A stretch of DNA of 27,982 nt from Thermoproteota archaeon (GTDB lineage: Archaea > Korarchaeota > Korarchaeia > B14-G2): assembly GCA_003661385.1 (NCBI GenBank), contig QMWA01000005.1:1-27982 (forward strand), in the 5' to 3' direction. Made by a program: the position numbers and the translations under genes. The stretch's first letter is position 1. The number at the start of each line of letters is the position of its first letter. The notes beneath the pieces were generated by a model. The model ran no database searches. It saw only the letters and a program-made list of their open reading frames with translations, and was not told the DNA's origin. Of this stretch, positions 6,985 through 14,394 are shown piece by piece.

Positions 6985-8830
6985 GCTTAACGACCTGATA
7001 GCATCAGGTGAACCTGGGAGGAAAGTGCTGCTGCTAGGTAATGAGGCTATAGCTAGAGGAGCTGTTGAGGCTGGGGTTTCTGTAGCAGCATCTTACCCAG
7101 GGACCCCAAGCAGCGAGATAGGGCTCACGTTAGCTCAGATTGCTGAACAAGTTGGGATGTACTTTGAGTGGTCTGTGAACGAGAAGGTTGCCTTTGAGAC
7201 AGCGGCGGCGGCAGCTATGTCAGGGCTCAGAGCGCTAGCATTCATGAAGCATGTCGGGCTTAACGTCGCTGCTGACGCGTTCGTAAGCCTAGCTTACACA
7301 GGGTGCCCAGGAGGATTCCTGCTGGTTACAGCAGACGACCCTAGCTGCCACAGCAGCCAGAACGAGCAGGACAACAGGTATTATGCTAAGCTGGCGCTGA
7401 CCCCAGTTCTGGAGCCCTCAACCCCCCACGAAGCAAAGGAGATGACTGTAAGAGCATACGACCTGTCTGAGAAGCATGAAATGCCATTCATCCTCAGGAC
7501 CACAACTAGAGTAAGCCATACACGTGGGATAGTAGAGCTTGGAGAAGCTAGGGATAGACCTAAGATAGGAGAGTACAAGAAGGACTGGAGAAGATACGTG
7601 CTGATACCAGCGAATGCCAGGGTTAGGAGGGCAGTCCTGCTCGAGAAAGAGAGAGACCTCAGAGAAGAGGCTGAGAAGAGCGAGTTCAACGCGGTAGAGG
7701 AAGGGGAAGGCGAGATCGGGGTGATAACTTCAGGAGTAAGCTACTGCTATGTCAAGGAGGCTGCTAGAGAGCTAGGTGTGAGCCCTCCAATATTGAAGCT
7801 TGGCTTCACATCACCTACACCCTACTCCCTTATAGAGAGCTTCTCAAAGGATCTCAGAGCAGTGCTGGTTGTAGAGGAGCTTGAGCCAGTCTTAGAGACT
7901 GAGGTCAGGTGCACACTACAGAAAAGCAGGCTCCGAGTGGAGGTTCTTGGAAAGATGACTGAGCACATACCAAGAGCATATGAGCTTAACACGGGCATAG
8001 TAGGCGCTGCGCTCGCAAAGTCGCTAGGCTTAGAGTGGACAGTAGAGGAGATACCAGAGGGGAAGGCTAAGGCTCCACCTAGACCTCCAGTCTTGTGCCC
8101 AGGTTGCCCACACAGAGGGACAGCTTATATCCTCAAGCAGGTTGTTGGAGATGAAGCAGTATACAGTGGAGACATCGGATGCTACAGCTTGGTTGCAATA
8201 CCTCCATATAACCTGATGGATAACATACACTGCATGGGAGCTAGCATAGGGCTAGCAAACGGCTTCAGTAAAGCTCAAGGCAGGCCTGTGGTAGCTCTGA
8301 TAGGAGACTCAACGTTCTTCCATGCAGGAATCCCAGCGCTCATCAATGCGGTATACAATAGGCACCCTATGCTAGTTGTCGTCATGGATAACAGGATAAC
8401 CGCCATGACAGGATTTCAGCCCCATCCAGGGACTGGTATGACAGCTACAGGAGCGAAGGCTAGAGAGGTCTCCATAGAGGACATTGCAAAGGCATGCGGA
8501 GCAGACTACGTAGCTACATTCGACCCATATGACATCGATAAGGGGATAGCTGAGGTGAAGAAGGCTTTAAGCCATGAAATACCAGTTCTAGTGGCTAGGA
8601 GACCCTGCGCAATACTAGAGTGGAGAGAGAAGAGGAGAAGAGGAGAGAAGCCCAAAGTCTACCACGTAGACGAAGACAAGTGTGTAGGCTGCCTTAAGTG
8701 CATAAGAGATACAGGATGCCCAGCGTTGATCGCCATAGGAGAGAAGGTTCAGATAGAGAAAGAGCTCTGCGCTGGCTGTGGGCTCTGCGCCAGAGTATGC
8801 CCGACTAAGGCAGTAGAGGTGGTGGATTGA
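6974..8830 (+). CDS. iorA: Indolepyruvate:ferredoxin oxidoreductase alpha subunit
   Basis: This is the TPP- and Fe-S-containing large subunit that oxidatively decarboxylates aryl-pyruvates (from Trp, Phe and Tyr) to aryl-acetyl-CoA, reducing ferredoxin. The 618 residues contain the N-terminal pyrimidine-binding domain (SYPGTPSSEIG, WSVNEKVAFE, ADDPSCHSSQNEQDNR). The TPP-binding domain follows (CPGCPHRGT, SGDIGCYSL, IGDSTFFHAGIPAL, VMDNRITAMTGFQPHPGTG). The C-terminus has two ferredoxin-type clusters (CVGCLKC...GCP and CAGCGLCARVCP, about residues 567-618). It starts at TTG 6974 with GAGGGAT upstream and overlaps fumA by 11 bases. iorB starts inside its stop codon. Function is well supported by domain order and the adjacent beta subunit. 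Confidence 0.95.
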   Translation: MGLKLNDLIASGEPGRKVLLLGNEAIARGAVEAGVSVAASYPGTPSSEIGLTLAQIAEQVGMYFEWSVNEKVAFETAAAAAMSGLRALAFMKHVGLNVAADAFVSLAYTGCPGGFLLVTADDPSCHSSQNEQDNRYYAKLALTPVLEPSTPHEAKEMTVRAYDLSEKHEMPFILRTTTRVSHTRGIVELGEARDRPKIGEYKKDWRRYVLIPANARVRRAVLLEKERDLREEAEKSEFNAVEEGEGEIGVITSGVSYCYVKEAARELGVSPPILKLGFTSPTPYSLIESFSKDLRAVLVVEELEPVLETEVRCTLQKSRLRVEVLGKMTEHIPRAYELNTGIVGAALAKSLGLEWTVEEIPEGKAKAPPRPPVLCPGCPHRGTAYILKQVVGDEAVYSGDIGCYSLVAIPPYNLMDNIHCMGASIGLANGFSKAQGRPVVALIGDSTFFHAGIPALINAVYNRHPMLVVVMDNRITAMTGFQPHPGTGMTATGAKAREVSIEDIAKACGADYVATFDPYDIDKGIAEVKKALSHEIPVLVARRPCAILEWREKRRRGEKPKVYHVDEDKCVGCLKCIRDTGCPALIAIGEKVQIEKELCAGCGLCARVCPTKAVEVVD

Positions 8831-9423
8831 AGCCCTGCAGCGTAGTGGTCTGTGGTGTAGGAGGGCAGGGAGTGCTCTTGCTAGCTAGAACGCTGGCAGA
8901 GGCAGCTTTCATCGAGGGGCTCGACGTAGTTCAGTCTGAGATACATGGACTAGCACAGAGAGGAGGAGCAGTAGTAGCACACGTCAGGTTTGGCAGTAGG
9001 GTACATAGCCCTCTCGTAGACCCCTATAAGGCCGACCTGCTGCTCTCTCTTGAGGCGCTAGAAGCCCTTAGAAATAGGGTGTATGCTGGCAGAAAGACTA
9101 GTGTCGTATGCAATATGCTAATACTCCCTCCACCATCTGCAGCAGCTATGAGAATGAAGATACCTAAGCTAGATGAGATCAAAGAAGCGTTTGCACACGC
9201 TAAGCTCTTCGAGTACGTTGAAGCCCAGAGGATAGCAGGGGAGAAAGGGCTTCCACAAGGAGCCAACATGGTCGTACTGGGATTTAGCTTTGGGCTGGGC
9301 TTGCTACCGCTCAGTGAGAAAGGGCTGTTAGAGGCTATAAAGACCGTTGTACCTGACAGATACATCGAAAAGAATATTGAGCTGTTCAATGTAGGGAGGA
9401 AAGTGGCAGAAAGCCGCAAGTAA
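8827..9423 (+). CDS. iorB: Indolepyruvate:ferredoxin oxidoreductase beta subunit
   Basis: This 198-residue gamma-domain-type subunit completes the IorAB enzyme. It opens with VVCGVGGQGVLLLARTLAEA, then SEIHGLAQRGGAVVAHVRFG, both hallmarks of the family. Its late segment VPDRYIEKNIELFNVGR is the usual C-terminal end. The start is TTG 8827, which overlaps the iorA TGA (TTGA) behind GAGGTGGTGGA, so translation is coupled. The last codons (AGC CGC AAG) fall inside an 11-base sequence that recurs 182 bases downstream. If the intervening DNA is removed, iorB runs in frame into the orphan ORF at 9615. The present length is already normal for IorB, so the enzyme is probably intact. Confidence 0.92.
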   Translation: MKPCSVVVCGVGGQGVLLLARTLAEAAFIEGLDVVQSEIHGLAQRGGAVVAHVRFGSRVHSPLVDPYKADLLLSLEALEALRNRVYAGRKTSVVCNMLILPPPSAAAMRMKIPKLDEIKEAFAHAKLFEYVEAQRIAGEKGLPQGANMVVLGFSFGLGLLPLSEKGLLEAIKTVVPDRYIEKNIELFNVGRKVAESRK

Positions 9424-9602
9424 ACGTGAGTGGCGCTGAAGGCATCAAGGCATGACAGCAGCCTTGATCTCCACATAATCTGTTGCAAAAACGTTTCGAA
9501 ACGGAAAAAGGCGAGTACGTGTAGCGTTTTGAGGCTCAATTGGACCCTAATCGACGACATTGAGTTCGTCGGATTGTTGAATAGCTTTAAAAAAGCCGCA
9601 AG
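9410..9602. repeat. Direct-repeat-bounded, hairpin-rich non-coding insertion after iorB
   Basis: The 11-mer AAAGCCGCAAG occurs at 9410-9420 (end of iorB) and again at 9592-9602. Between the copies lie 171 non-coding bases. They hold a perfect 8-bp hairpin (ATCAAGGC at 9444-9451 with GCCTTGAT at 9461-9468), a perfect 12-base palindrome CGTTTCGAAACG at 9492-9503, and a 6-bp hairpin (CGACGA at 9552-9557 with TCGTCG at 9566-9571). I see no convincing terminal inverted repeats and no transposase. The two repeat copies fall in the same codon phase (AGC CGC AAG), so excising 182 bases would fuse iorB with the next ORF. It looks like a small MITE-like insertion with a target duplication, or a structured RNA locus. 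The origin is unproven. Confidence 0.45.
9586..9593 (+). promoter_or_regulatory. TATA-like element at the end of the insertion
   Basis: TTTAAAAA lies about 22-29 bases upstream of the GTG at 9615, the distance expected for a leaderless archaeal transcript. It straddles the 3' boundary of the repeat-bounded segment, so the segment may have brought a promoter to the downstream ORF. Confidence 0.35.
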
Positions 9603-9614
9603 ACAGTAGAATAT

Positions 9615-9821
9615 GTGAGCAAGATGGGTGAGGAAGTAGTTGAGAAGAAGACTTCTCTCATGCCACTTACAACTATAATCAGCGATATGGTGGAGACCCT
9701 TAATGGCATAAATTTTGAAACACAAGAGATAGTTGTAGTATTTACCACGAGAAAGGTCTTGAGGAAGATAGCGGAGCTTGACTATAGTCCACTGCTAGAC
9801 TTCGGATATATACCCCAGTGA
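9615..9821 (+). CDS. Small orphan ORF (68 aa), possible detached 3' part of an ancestral longer iorB
   Basis: This short ORF starts with GTG at 9615 and ends in TGA. The product is charged at its N-terminus (MGEEVVEKK), then mixed helix/strand, with a C-terminal VFTTRKVLRKIAELDYSPLL. I recognise no family. No start codon lies upstream in frame before the stop at 9588. Reading upstream through the repeat copy gives SRK-TVEYVSKM, in the same phase as the last codons of iorB. It is therefore either an independent small gene using the TATA-like element at 9586, or the tail of a gene split by the insertion. Its 3' end contains the probable promoter of the pfkB-family gene. Expression is uncertain. 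Confidence 0.4.
   Translation: MSKMGEEVVEKKTSLMPLTTIISDMVETLNGINFETQEIVVVFTTRKVLRKIAELDYSPLLDFGYIPQ
9805..9812 (+). promoter_or_regulatory. TATA box of the PfkB-family gene
   Basis: GATATATA lies inside the last codons of the small upstream ORF, about 31 bases before the ATG at 9843. It is one of the best TATA matches in the window. The predicted transcription start (about 9833-9836) falls inside the palindrome described next. Confidence 0.5.
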
Positions 9822-9826
9822 CCCTC

Positions 9827-9841
9827 CTTATCTTGGATAAG
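9827..9841. promoter_or_regulatory. Operator-like palindrome before the PfkB-family gene
   Basis: CTTATC-TTG-GATAAG is a perfect inverted repeat with 6-bp arms and a 3-base centre, ending one base before the ATG at 9843. It covers the predicted transcription start given the TATA box at 9805. This is where many archaeal repressors bind. No regulator gene is adjacent, so the binding protein is unknown. Confidence 0.35.
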
Positions 9842-9842
9842 C

Positions 9843-10754
9843 ATGAGTGGAAGCATATTTGACTTCCTGTGTATTGGAAGCATAACACTAGACTTGAATA
9901 CTGTTGCTGGCAGGAGCATTAGAGCTATTGGGGGATCAGCTTACTATACTTCCTTGATCCTAGCTAGGCTAGGGTGTAGAGTAGCCCTCGTCTCTAGAGT
10001 AGGCAGAGAGCTGAAACATGTTGAGGAAAAACTTAACAGCGCAGGAGTCTACGTGGCTAAGCTTGATGTGCTTGACTGCAAGCCAATACAGTTTGAAAAC
10101 ATCTACGATAGCTCTGGGAGGAGAGTTCAGAGGGTATCATGTGAGCTACCTCCAATCACAGTAGAGGACCTACCTGACATAGAGGCTAGATGCATCCACA
10201 TCTGCCCTACTATAGGCGACGTAGATGTCAGTGTGGTAGAGTGGGCATCTGAAAGGAGCTTCACATCAATTGACATCCAGGGGTTCCTTAGAGAAGCTGA
10301 TGAGCAGAGGGTTGTTAAGCTTACTTACAGCAGTGGTGCTATGAAAGCTGTTAGGCTGTCAAACTTCGTGAAAGCCGACCTAGATGAGGCTAGATGCCTG
10401 ACAGGGGAAAAGACAGCAGCTGAAGCAGCTTGTGCTCTAGCTGGAGACAGGAGGATAGGAGCTGTGACCATGGGAGCAGAGGGCTCTGTGATCTGTTGGA
10501 GGAAGCCTATGAGAATCCCAGCTTATAGAGCAAGAAGAGTCGTAGACCCCACTGGGGCTGGTGATGCCTATGCAGCTGGGTTCCTATACTCGCTGGTGTA
10601 CAGAGGAGCTAGCATCGCCGAGTCAGGGCATGTAGCTTCAGCTGTGGCCTCATTCCTGGTCGAGGACTGGGGAGCTAGCTGCAGCTTCACGTGGAAAGAA
10701 GTAGAAAGGAGAATAAGGGGGAACTACGACAAGACGCTTCTAAGGACGCGGTAA
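9843..10754 (+). CDS. PfkB-family carbohydrate/nucleoside kinase
   Basis: This 303-residue ribokinase-superfamily kinase uses ATP to phosphorylate a sugar or nucleoside; the substrate cannot be read from the sequence. Visible motifs are the N-terminal CIGSITLDLNT, the Gly-Gly substrate loop AIGGSAYYTSLILARLG, and VTMGAEGS. The C-terminal signature VDPTGAGDAYAAGF contains the catalytic Asp of GAGD. It starts with ATG at 9843, preceded by a TATA box and a palindrome rather than by a coupled upstream gene, so it is probably controlled separately from iorAB. Its 3' end overlaps the convergent methyltransferase gene by 31 bases. Uridine phosphorylase elsewhere in the window hints at nucleoside salvage, but the link is weak. 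Confidence 0.88.
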   Translation: MSGSIFDFLCIGSITLDLNTVAGRSIRAIGGSAYYTSLILARLGCRVALVSRVGRELKHVEEKLNSAGVYVAKLDVLDCKPIQFENIYDSSGRRVQRVSCELPPITVEDLPDIEARCIHICPTIGDVDVSVVEWASERSFTSIDIQGFLREADEQRVVKLTYSSGAMKAVRLSNFVKADLDEARCLTGEKTAAEAACALAGDRRIGAVTMGAEGSVICWRKPMRIPAYRARRVVDPTGAGDAYAAGFLYSLVYRGASIAESGHVASAVASFLVEDWGASCSFTWKEVERRIRGNYDKTLLRTR

Positions 10755-11320
10755 CCACCTCTTCTCGCTATGATTGCACAGTTGCCAAAGACCTCTCTCA
10801 TCCTCTTTTCTAAGGTTGGAGCACCCTGCTTTGTTTTCGCCACAATATAAAGGCAGCCACCATGGTTCAGGTGAGCAGGAGCCTCATCTATTATCGGGAA
10901 TACTACACGCCACCCGGCTCTGATCGGTGGGTTTGACACTATGATATCGAACTTCTCACCCTTAACTGGCTCATATAGGTTCCCAAGCCTTACCTCAGCA
11001 TTGCCAAGCGAGTTAAGCTTGATGTTCTCTCTAGCAAGCTGCACAGCTCTTCTGTTGATGTCTGTCATCACCACTCTAAGCCTGGGGTAGAGCTTCGCTA
11101 GAGCTATCCCTATGGCCCCGTAGCCGCATCCTACATCAAGCAGCACTTGAGCATTGGAGGCATCTACAGACTTGATCAGGAGAAGAGATCCTCTATCCAC
11201 TTTCTCTCTTGAAAACACTCCGCGGTCAGTCACGTATCTGACCAGTACTCCCACCAGTTTTAGCTCCACTAGAGTTCTAGAGCTGGCAACCTTAGGCTTC
11301 TTAGAGTAGTAGTGTGACAT
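10724..11320 (-). CDS. MJ0882-like class I SAM methyltransferase (RsmC/RlmG-like, methyltransferase-small)
   Basis: This 198-residue Rossmann-fold methyltransferase has motif I LLDVGCGYGAIGIALA, an acidic loop TDINRRAVQLARENI, and motif IV SNPPIRAG. That is the N-P-P-[IYF] type used for base-amino methylation, as in RsmC. It also has VAKTKQGAPTLEKRM and RRGGYRVLRS near the end, which match the archaeal MJ0882 group closely. The probable substrate is RNA (inference from the family). I use ATG 11320, 7 bases after the upstream gene's stop. An alternative start at 11365 would overlap that gene and add 15 unrelated residues. It is cotranscribed with the secreted protein upstream and overlaps the convergent kinase gene by 31 bases. 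Confidence 0.87.
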   Translation of the reverse strand: MSHYYSKKPKVASSRTLVELKLVGVLVRYVTDRGVFSREKVDRGSLLLIKSVDASNAQVLLDVGCGYGAIGIALAKLYPRLRVVMTDINRRAVQLARENIKLNSLGNAEVRLGNLYEPVKGEKFDIIVSNPPIRAGWRVVFPIIDEAPAHLNHGGCLYIVAKTKQGAPTLEKRMREVFGNCAIIARRGGYRVLRSVLS

Positions 11321-11327
11321 CAATTGC

Positions 11328-12494
11328 TCACTTGGACTTACCGCTTTTAACTCTATATGCAGCATAGAGAGACATAGCTAGCGTGGCTAGAGCTATTGCT
11401 GCTATCTGCCAACTAGCAGGAAGCTTTCTAGGAGCTATGTGGACTCTTACCACATACTCCTTTACAGCAGGCTTAACTGACCCTTCACTCATGTAAGCCA
11501 GCTTTACTGCTAGCCTGGTTGTGCTTGGGCCTAGAACCACTCCACTAAGTGATATGGCAGCCTTCTTGCCTGGAGGAAGCTCGCCAATAGACTTGTATGC
11601 TATTATCTTGCCTGTCTCTAGGTTTAGGAGCTTAACTGTAATGTCTGTGGCAGGGTAGCTTCCAGTATTCAGCACAGTGATGTTCACTGTGATTGTGCTC
11701 CCGTTAGCAGCTGAGTCTGGTGCTGACACCTTGAAGTGTATGGCAGCTGGCTTGACCACCAGCACTGAAGTAGAGTCTATTTGGCAGTATCTTCTCTCAG
11801 CAGCAGTATAGCACACTATCATTGTGATCATGTTGGGCCCTGGCTTTGCATCGCTCGGGACAACAAGCGAAATAGAAAGCTTCTTATCTTCTAGCGGGAG
11901 AAGCTGCGGTAATGTCACTGTCCTGTTTAGGTTGAAGCCCTCTGACACAATCTTTATGGTTATGTTGCTTAGTGCCATGTACCTGCCTGGGTATGGGAGC
12001 CTGTTGGAGACTAATGCCATGAGCTTGACTAGAGAGCCTGGCTCAGCTTCTGTTGGAGCTGCGGAGATTTTAGCTGTGATCTTGAACCTGTGGACTTTCA
12101 CCTCAAGCTCCTCTGTGAAGGATATGGTTCGATAGAGGCCTTCACCAACCTCTATTATGCCATCCCCCATCAATGGGATCTTGTAAACTCCAGGAGGGAT
12201 GTCTATGCTCACATTGACCAGGTACCTCTCCTTTACCTCCTCTACACCCAGGAAGAAAGTTCTGCCTTGGACTAGCTGCATTCCCTCTGGGAGTTCTATT
12301 GTTATGTTCAGCTTAGCTATCTTATGTAGGAGAACTCTGGCAGTTAGGTTAAGTGAAATCACAAAGGAGCCGCCCTGCAGGACATCCTTAGGATAGACAT
12401 CTACTTGATAGAACTGGCAAGCAGAGCTCGCAGAGCGAGCTAGAGCAGGACATAGCAGCAGCGCTAGTAGGACAATATGGTTTTTAGGTAGCAT
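11328..12494 (-). CDS. Secreted, membrane-anchored beta-sandwich repeat protein (CARDB/NEW3-like)
   Basis: This 388-residue protein has a signal peptide (hydrophobic VLLALLLCPALA near residues 8-19). Its ectodomain of about 330 residues is rich in Val, Thr, Ile and Asn-x-Thr/Ser sequons. The C-terminal transmembrane segment (IAAIALATLAMSLYAAY) is followed by a short basic tail, so the bulk faces outside. The ectodomain seems to contain about three immunoglobulin-like units. Phrases such as VNVSIDIPPGVYKIPL, LVSNRLPYPGRY and ITVLNTGSYPATDITVKLL are typical of CARDB/NEW3 adhesion-type domains. It starts with ATG at 12494 behind GGGGGGATC and is divergent from the secreted M1 peptidase with only 22 bases between. 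Likely a surface-assembly or binding partner; the ligand is unknown. Confidence 0.75.
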   Translation of the reverse strand: MLPKNHIVLLALLLCPALARSASSACQFYQVDVYPKDVLQGGSFVISLNLTARVLLHKIAKLNITIELPEGMQLVQGRTFFLGVEEVKERYLVNVSIDIPPGVYKIPLMGDGIIEVGEGLYRTISFTEELEVKVHRFKITAKISAAPTEAEPGSLVKLMALVSNRLPYPGRYMALSNITIKIVSEGFNLNRTVTLPQLLPLEDKKLSISLVVPSDAKPGPNMITMIVCYTAAERRYCQIDSTSVLVVKPAAIHFKVSAPDSAANGSTITVNITVLNTGSYPATDITVKLLNLETGKIIAYKSIGELPPGKKAAISLSGVVLGPSTTRLAVKLAYMSEGSVKPAVKEYVVRVHIAPRKLPASWQIAAIALATLAMSLYAAYRVKSGKSK

Positions 12495-12516
12495 GATCCC
12501 CCCATAGCTGGTCAGG

Positions 12517-14319
12517 ATGAAGGCGAGGATATCTCTACTGAGCTTGCTAATACTGGGTTTAGTGCTAGCTCCTTCAGCACATGGAATTAAAGCTTACGCT
12601 GAGAAAAGCAAGTACACAATGTGGGTGAAGCTTGATGAGGAGAGTCTTAAGCTCGACTGCAACCTCACATTTGAGTACTTTAACAGTGAGAGCGAGCCTA
12701 TAGGGGAGCTGTACTTCCACATATATCCGAATGCGTTCATTGAGCATGGTGGTAAGCTAGTAGTGCACGGTGTTGCCAGCAGCAGAGGAGCTTTAGAGTA
12801 CAGCATAGAAGGGTCTGACAGGACAGTGCTGCATGTAGTCTTGGACAGAGAAGTGAAGCCAGGTGAAGTACATGAGATCCTAGTCAACTTCACTGTATAC
12901 ATACCGGAGAAGCCTGATAGGTTCGGGTACAACAGAGGGATTTTCGCACTAGGCAATTGGTATCCCATATTGGCAGTCTACGATGACGAAGGCTGGAACT
13001 TAGATCCCTATTACCCCCATGGAGAGTCCTTCTACAGCGAGGTTGCAGACTATGAGGTCTACCTCATAGTCCCACAGGGGGTGACTGTCGCAGCTACTGG
13101 AAGCTTGGTTGAGGAAAGAAGGCTGGGAGGCTCTGTAGTCCAGCACTGGAAGGCAGTGGATGTCAGGGACTTTGCTATGACATGCTCAAGGTACTATACG
13201 ATGCTTGAAGACACAGCGCTCAATGGAAGAGTTCGTGTAATATCGTATTTCCTCCCAGAGGATGAAATAGGTGGTAAAGCAGCATTGGAGGCGGCAGTTA
13301 AGGCTGTCAATGCGTACAGCAGCTTATATGGAGATTACCCGTTCAGAGAGCTTAGAGTAGCTGAGACAGGAGGATGGTTTGGCGGAATGGAGTACCCTCA
13401 GATAGTATTCATCTCAAGCAGGCTATATGATAGGAGCGACCTCATACTGGAGTATGTTGTGGCACATGAGGTTGGACACCAGTGGTGGTATAGTGCTGTT
13501 GGGAACGATGAGAACGACGAGCCTTGGCTAGACGAGGGGCTTACCGAGTTCTCTACAGTCATGTACTTTGAGTGGAACTATGGCAGAGATTATGCTGAAA
13601 AAGTCTTTGATAGGATGGTTAGAGAGGACTACTATAGGTTCCTTGATAGGAGAGGGGATCTTCCTGTTGCTAGGCCAGTAACGTTCTTTGGAGACGATAC
13701 TCAGGCATACTACACTATAGTCTACAGTAAGGGAGCCTTCATACTCTGGTATCTGAGGCATGTTGTTGGAGACAAGCTGTTCTTCGATGGCATGAGGGAG
13801 TTCTATAGGAGGTATAGGTTTAAGGTGGCTACAATAGAGGGGTTCAAGGAGACTCTTGAGGAAGTCTTTGGCATGAGCTTAAACTGGTTCTTTGAGGACT
13901 GGGTTTACTCCTCTGGAATACCATCATACTCGATCAGAGGAGGAAGCTTAGCCCAGATGGGAGAGATCACAGTCGTCCAGTTCCAGATCCATCGAGCAGG
14001 AAGACAGAGGGCTTTGATTCCATTCGTGCTTGAAGCCAGCGAAAAGGTCGTCTATAGTGGAGTAGCAAATGTGAGCAGCAGCATAACAGTAGTTGAGGTA
14101 GCAGTCAATGGGAGCTTTGAGAGGATAGTCCTCAAGCTAGACCCCCAGGACATTGTACCTGGACGAAGCAACCCAACTGTGGTGATAACTAAGGGGGGAG
14201 CTAAGGTTGAGTACACAGCAGTTGCTGAAAGGGATAGAAAGCTTAGATCTCCGCTAGCAGTGGCTGCTGCATCAAGCGTGCTACTGGTGCTAGTGCTCAG
14301 GTACAGGAGAGTGAAGTGA
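12517..14319 (+). CDS. Secreted, membrane-anchored M1 family zinc metallopeptidase
   Basis: This 600-residue gluzincin aminopeptidase has an N-terminal signal peptide (LLSLLILGLVLAPSAHG) and a C-terminal transmembrane anchor (VAAASSVLLVLVL, then RYRRVK). The catalytic domain is therefore extracellular. The exopeptidase-type motif GGMEYPQ replaces canonical GAMEN. The zinc site is VAHEVGHQWW with the third ligand Glu in WLDEGLTEF, 18 residues after the HExxH. The conserved catalytic-domain Tyr region YYTIVYSKGAFILWYLR follows. It would supply amino acids or short peptides, which fits IorAB-based amino-acid fermentation. It starts with ATG at 12517 behind GGTCAGG and is divergent from the surface protein gene. 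Substrate preference is not visible. Confidence 0.92.
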   Translation: MKARISLLSLLILGLVLAPSAHGIKAYAEKSKYTMWVKLDEESLKLDCNLTFEYFNSESEPIGELYFHIYPNAFIEHGGKLVVHGVASSRGALEYSIEGSDRTVLHVVLDREVKPGEVHEILVNFTVYIPEKPDRFGYNRGIFALGNWYPILAVYDDEGWNLDPYYPHGESFYSEVADYEVYLIVPQGVTVAATGSLVEERRLGGSVVQHWKAVDVRDFAMTCSRYYTMLEDTALNGRVRVISYFLPEDEIGGKAALEAAVKAVNAYSSLYGDYPFRELRVAETGGWFGGMEYPQIVFISSRLYDRSDLILEYVVAHEVGHQWWYSAVGNDENDEPWLDEGLTEFSTVMYFEWNYGRDYAEKVFDRMVREDYYRFLDRRGDLPVARPVTFFGDDTQAYYTIVYSKGAFILWYLRHVVGDKLFFDGMREFYRRYRFKVATIEGFKETLEEVFGMSLNWFFEDWVYSSGIPSYSIRGGSLAQMGEITVVQFQIHRAGRQRALIPFVLEASEKVVYSGVANVSSSITVVEVAVNGSFERIVLKLDPQDIVPGRSNPTVVITKGGAKVEYTAVAERDRKLRSPLAVAAASSVLLVLVLRYRRVK

Positions 14320-14353
14320 GCTAGGCTAGGTAGAAGCTTTAGTCTGCAGGAAC

Positions 14354-14361
14354 ATTTTAAA
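14354..14361 (+). promoter_or_regulatory. TATA-like box before the UPF0173 gene
   Basis: ATTTTAAA lies in the 75-base gap between the M1 peptidase gene and the TTG at 14395, about 34 bases before that start. A strong GGAGGGGG ribosome-binding site follows it. This suggests that the hydrolase-KaiC-HTH-Udp cluster has its own promoter. Confidence 0.45.
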
Positions 14362-14394
14362 CGCCAACTAGGGGGCTCAAGCGGAGGGGGTAGG

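Noticed and set aside
9444-9468. Hairpin after iorB read as a simple intrinsic terminator
   Set aside because: No T run follows the stem, and archaeal termination depends mainly on T tracts. It is more likely part of the repeat-bounded element.
9024-9725. 233-codon minus-strand open frame running through iorB and the non-coding segment
   Set aside because: Most of it is the reverse of iorB. The rest crosses hairpins, and the translation is low-complexity with no recognisable motif.
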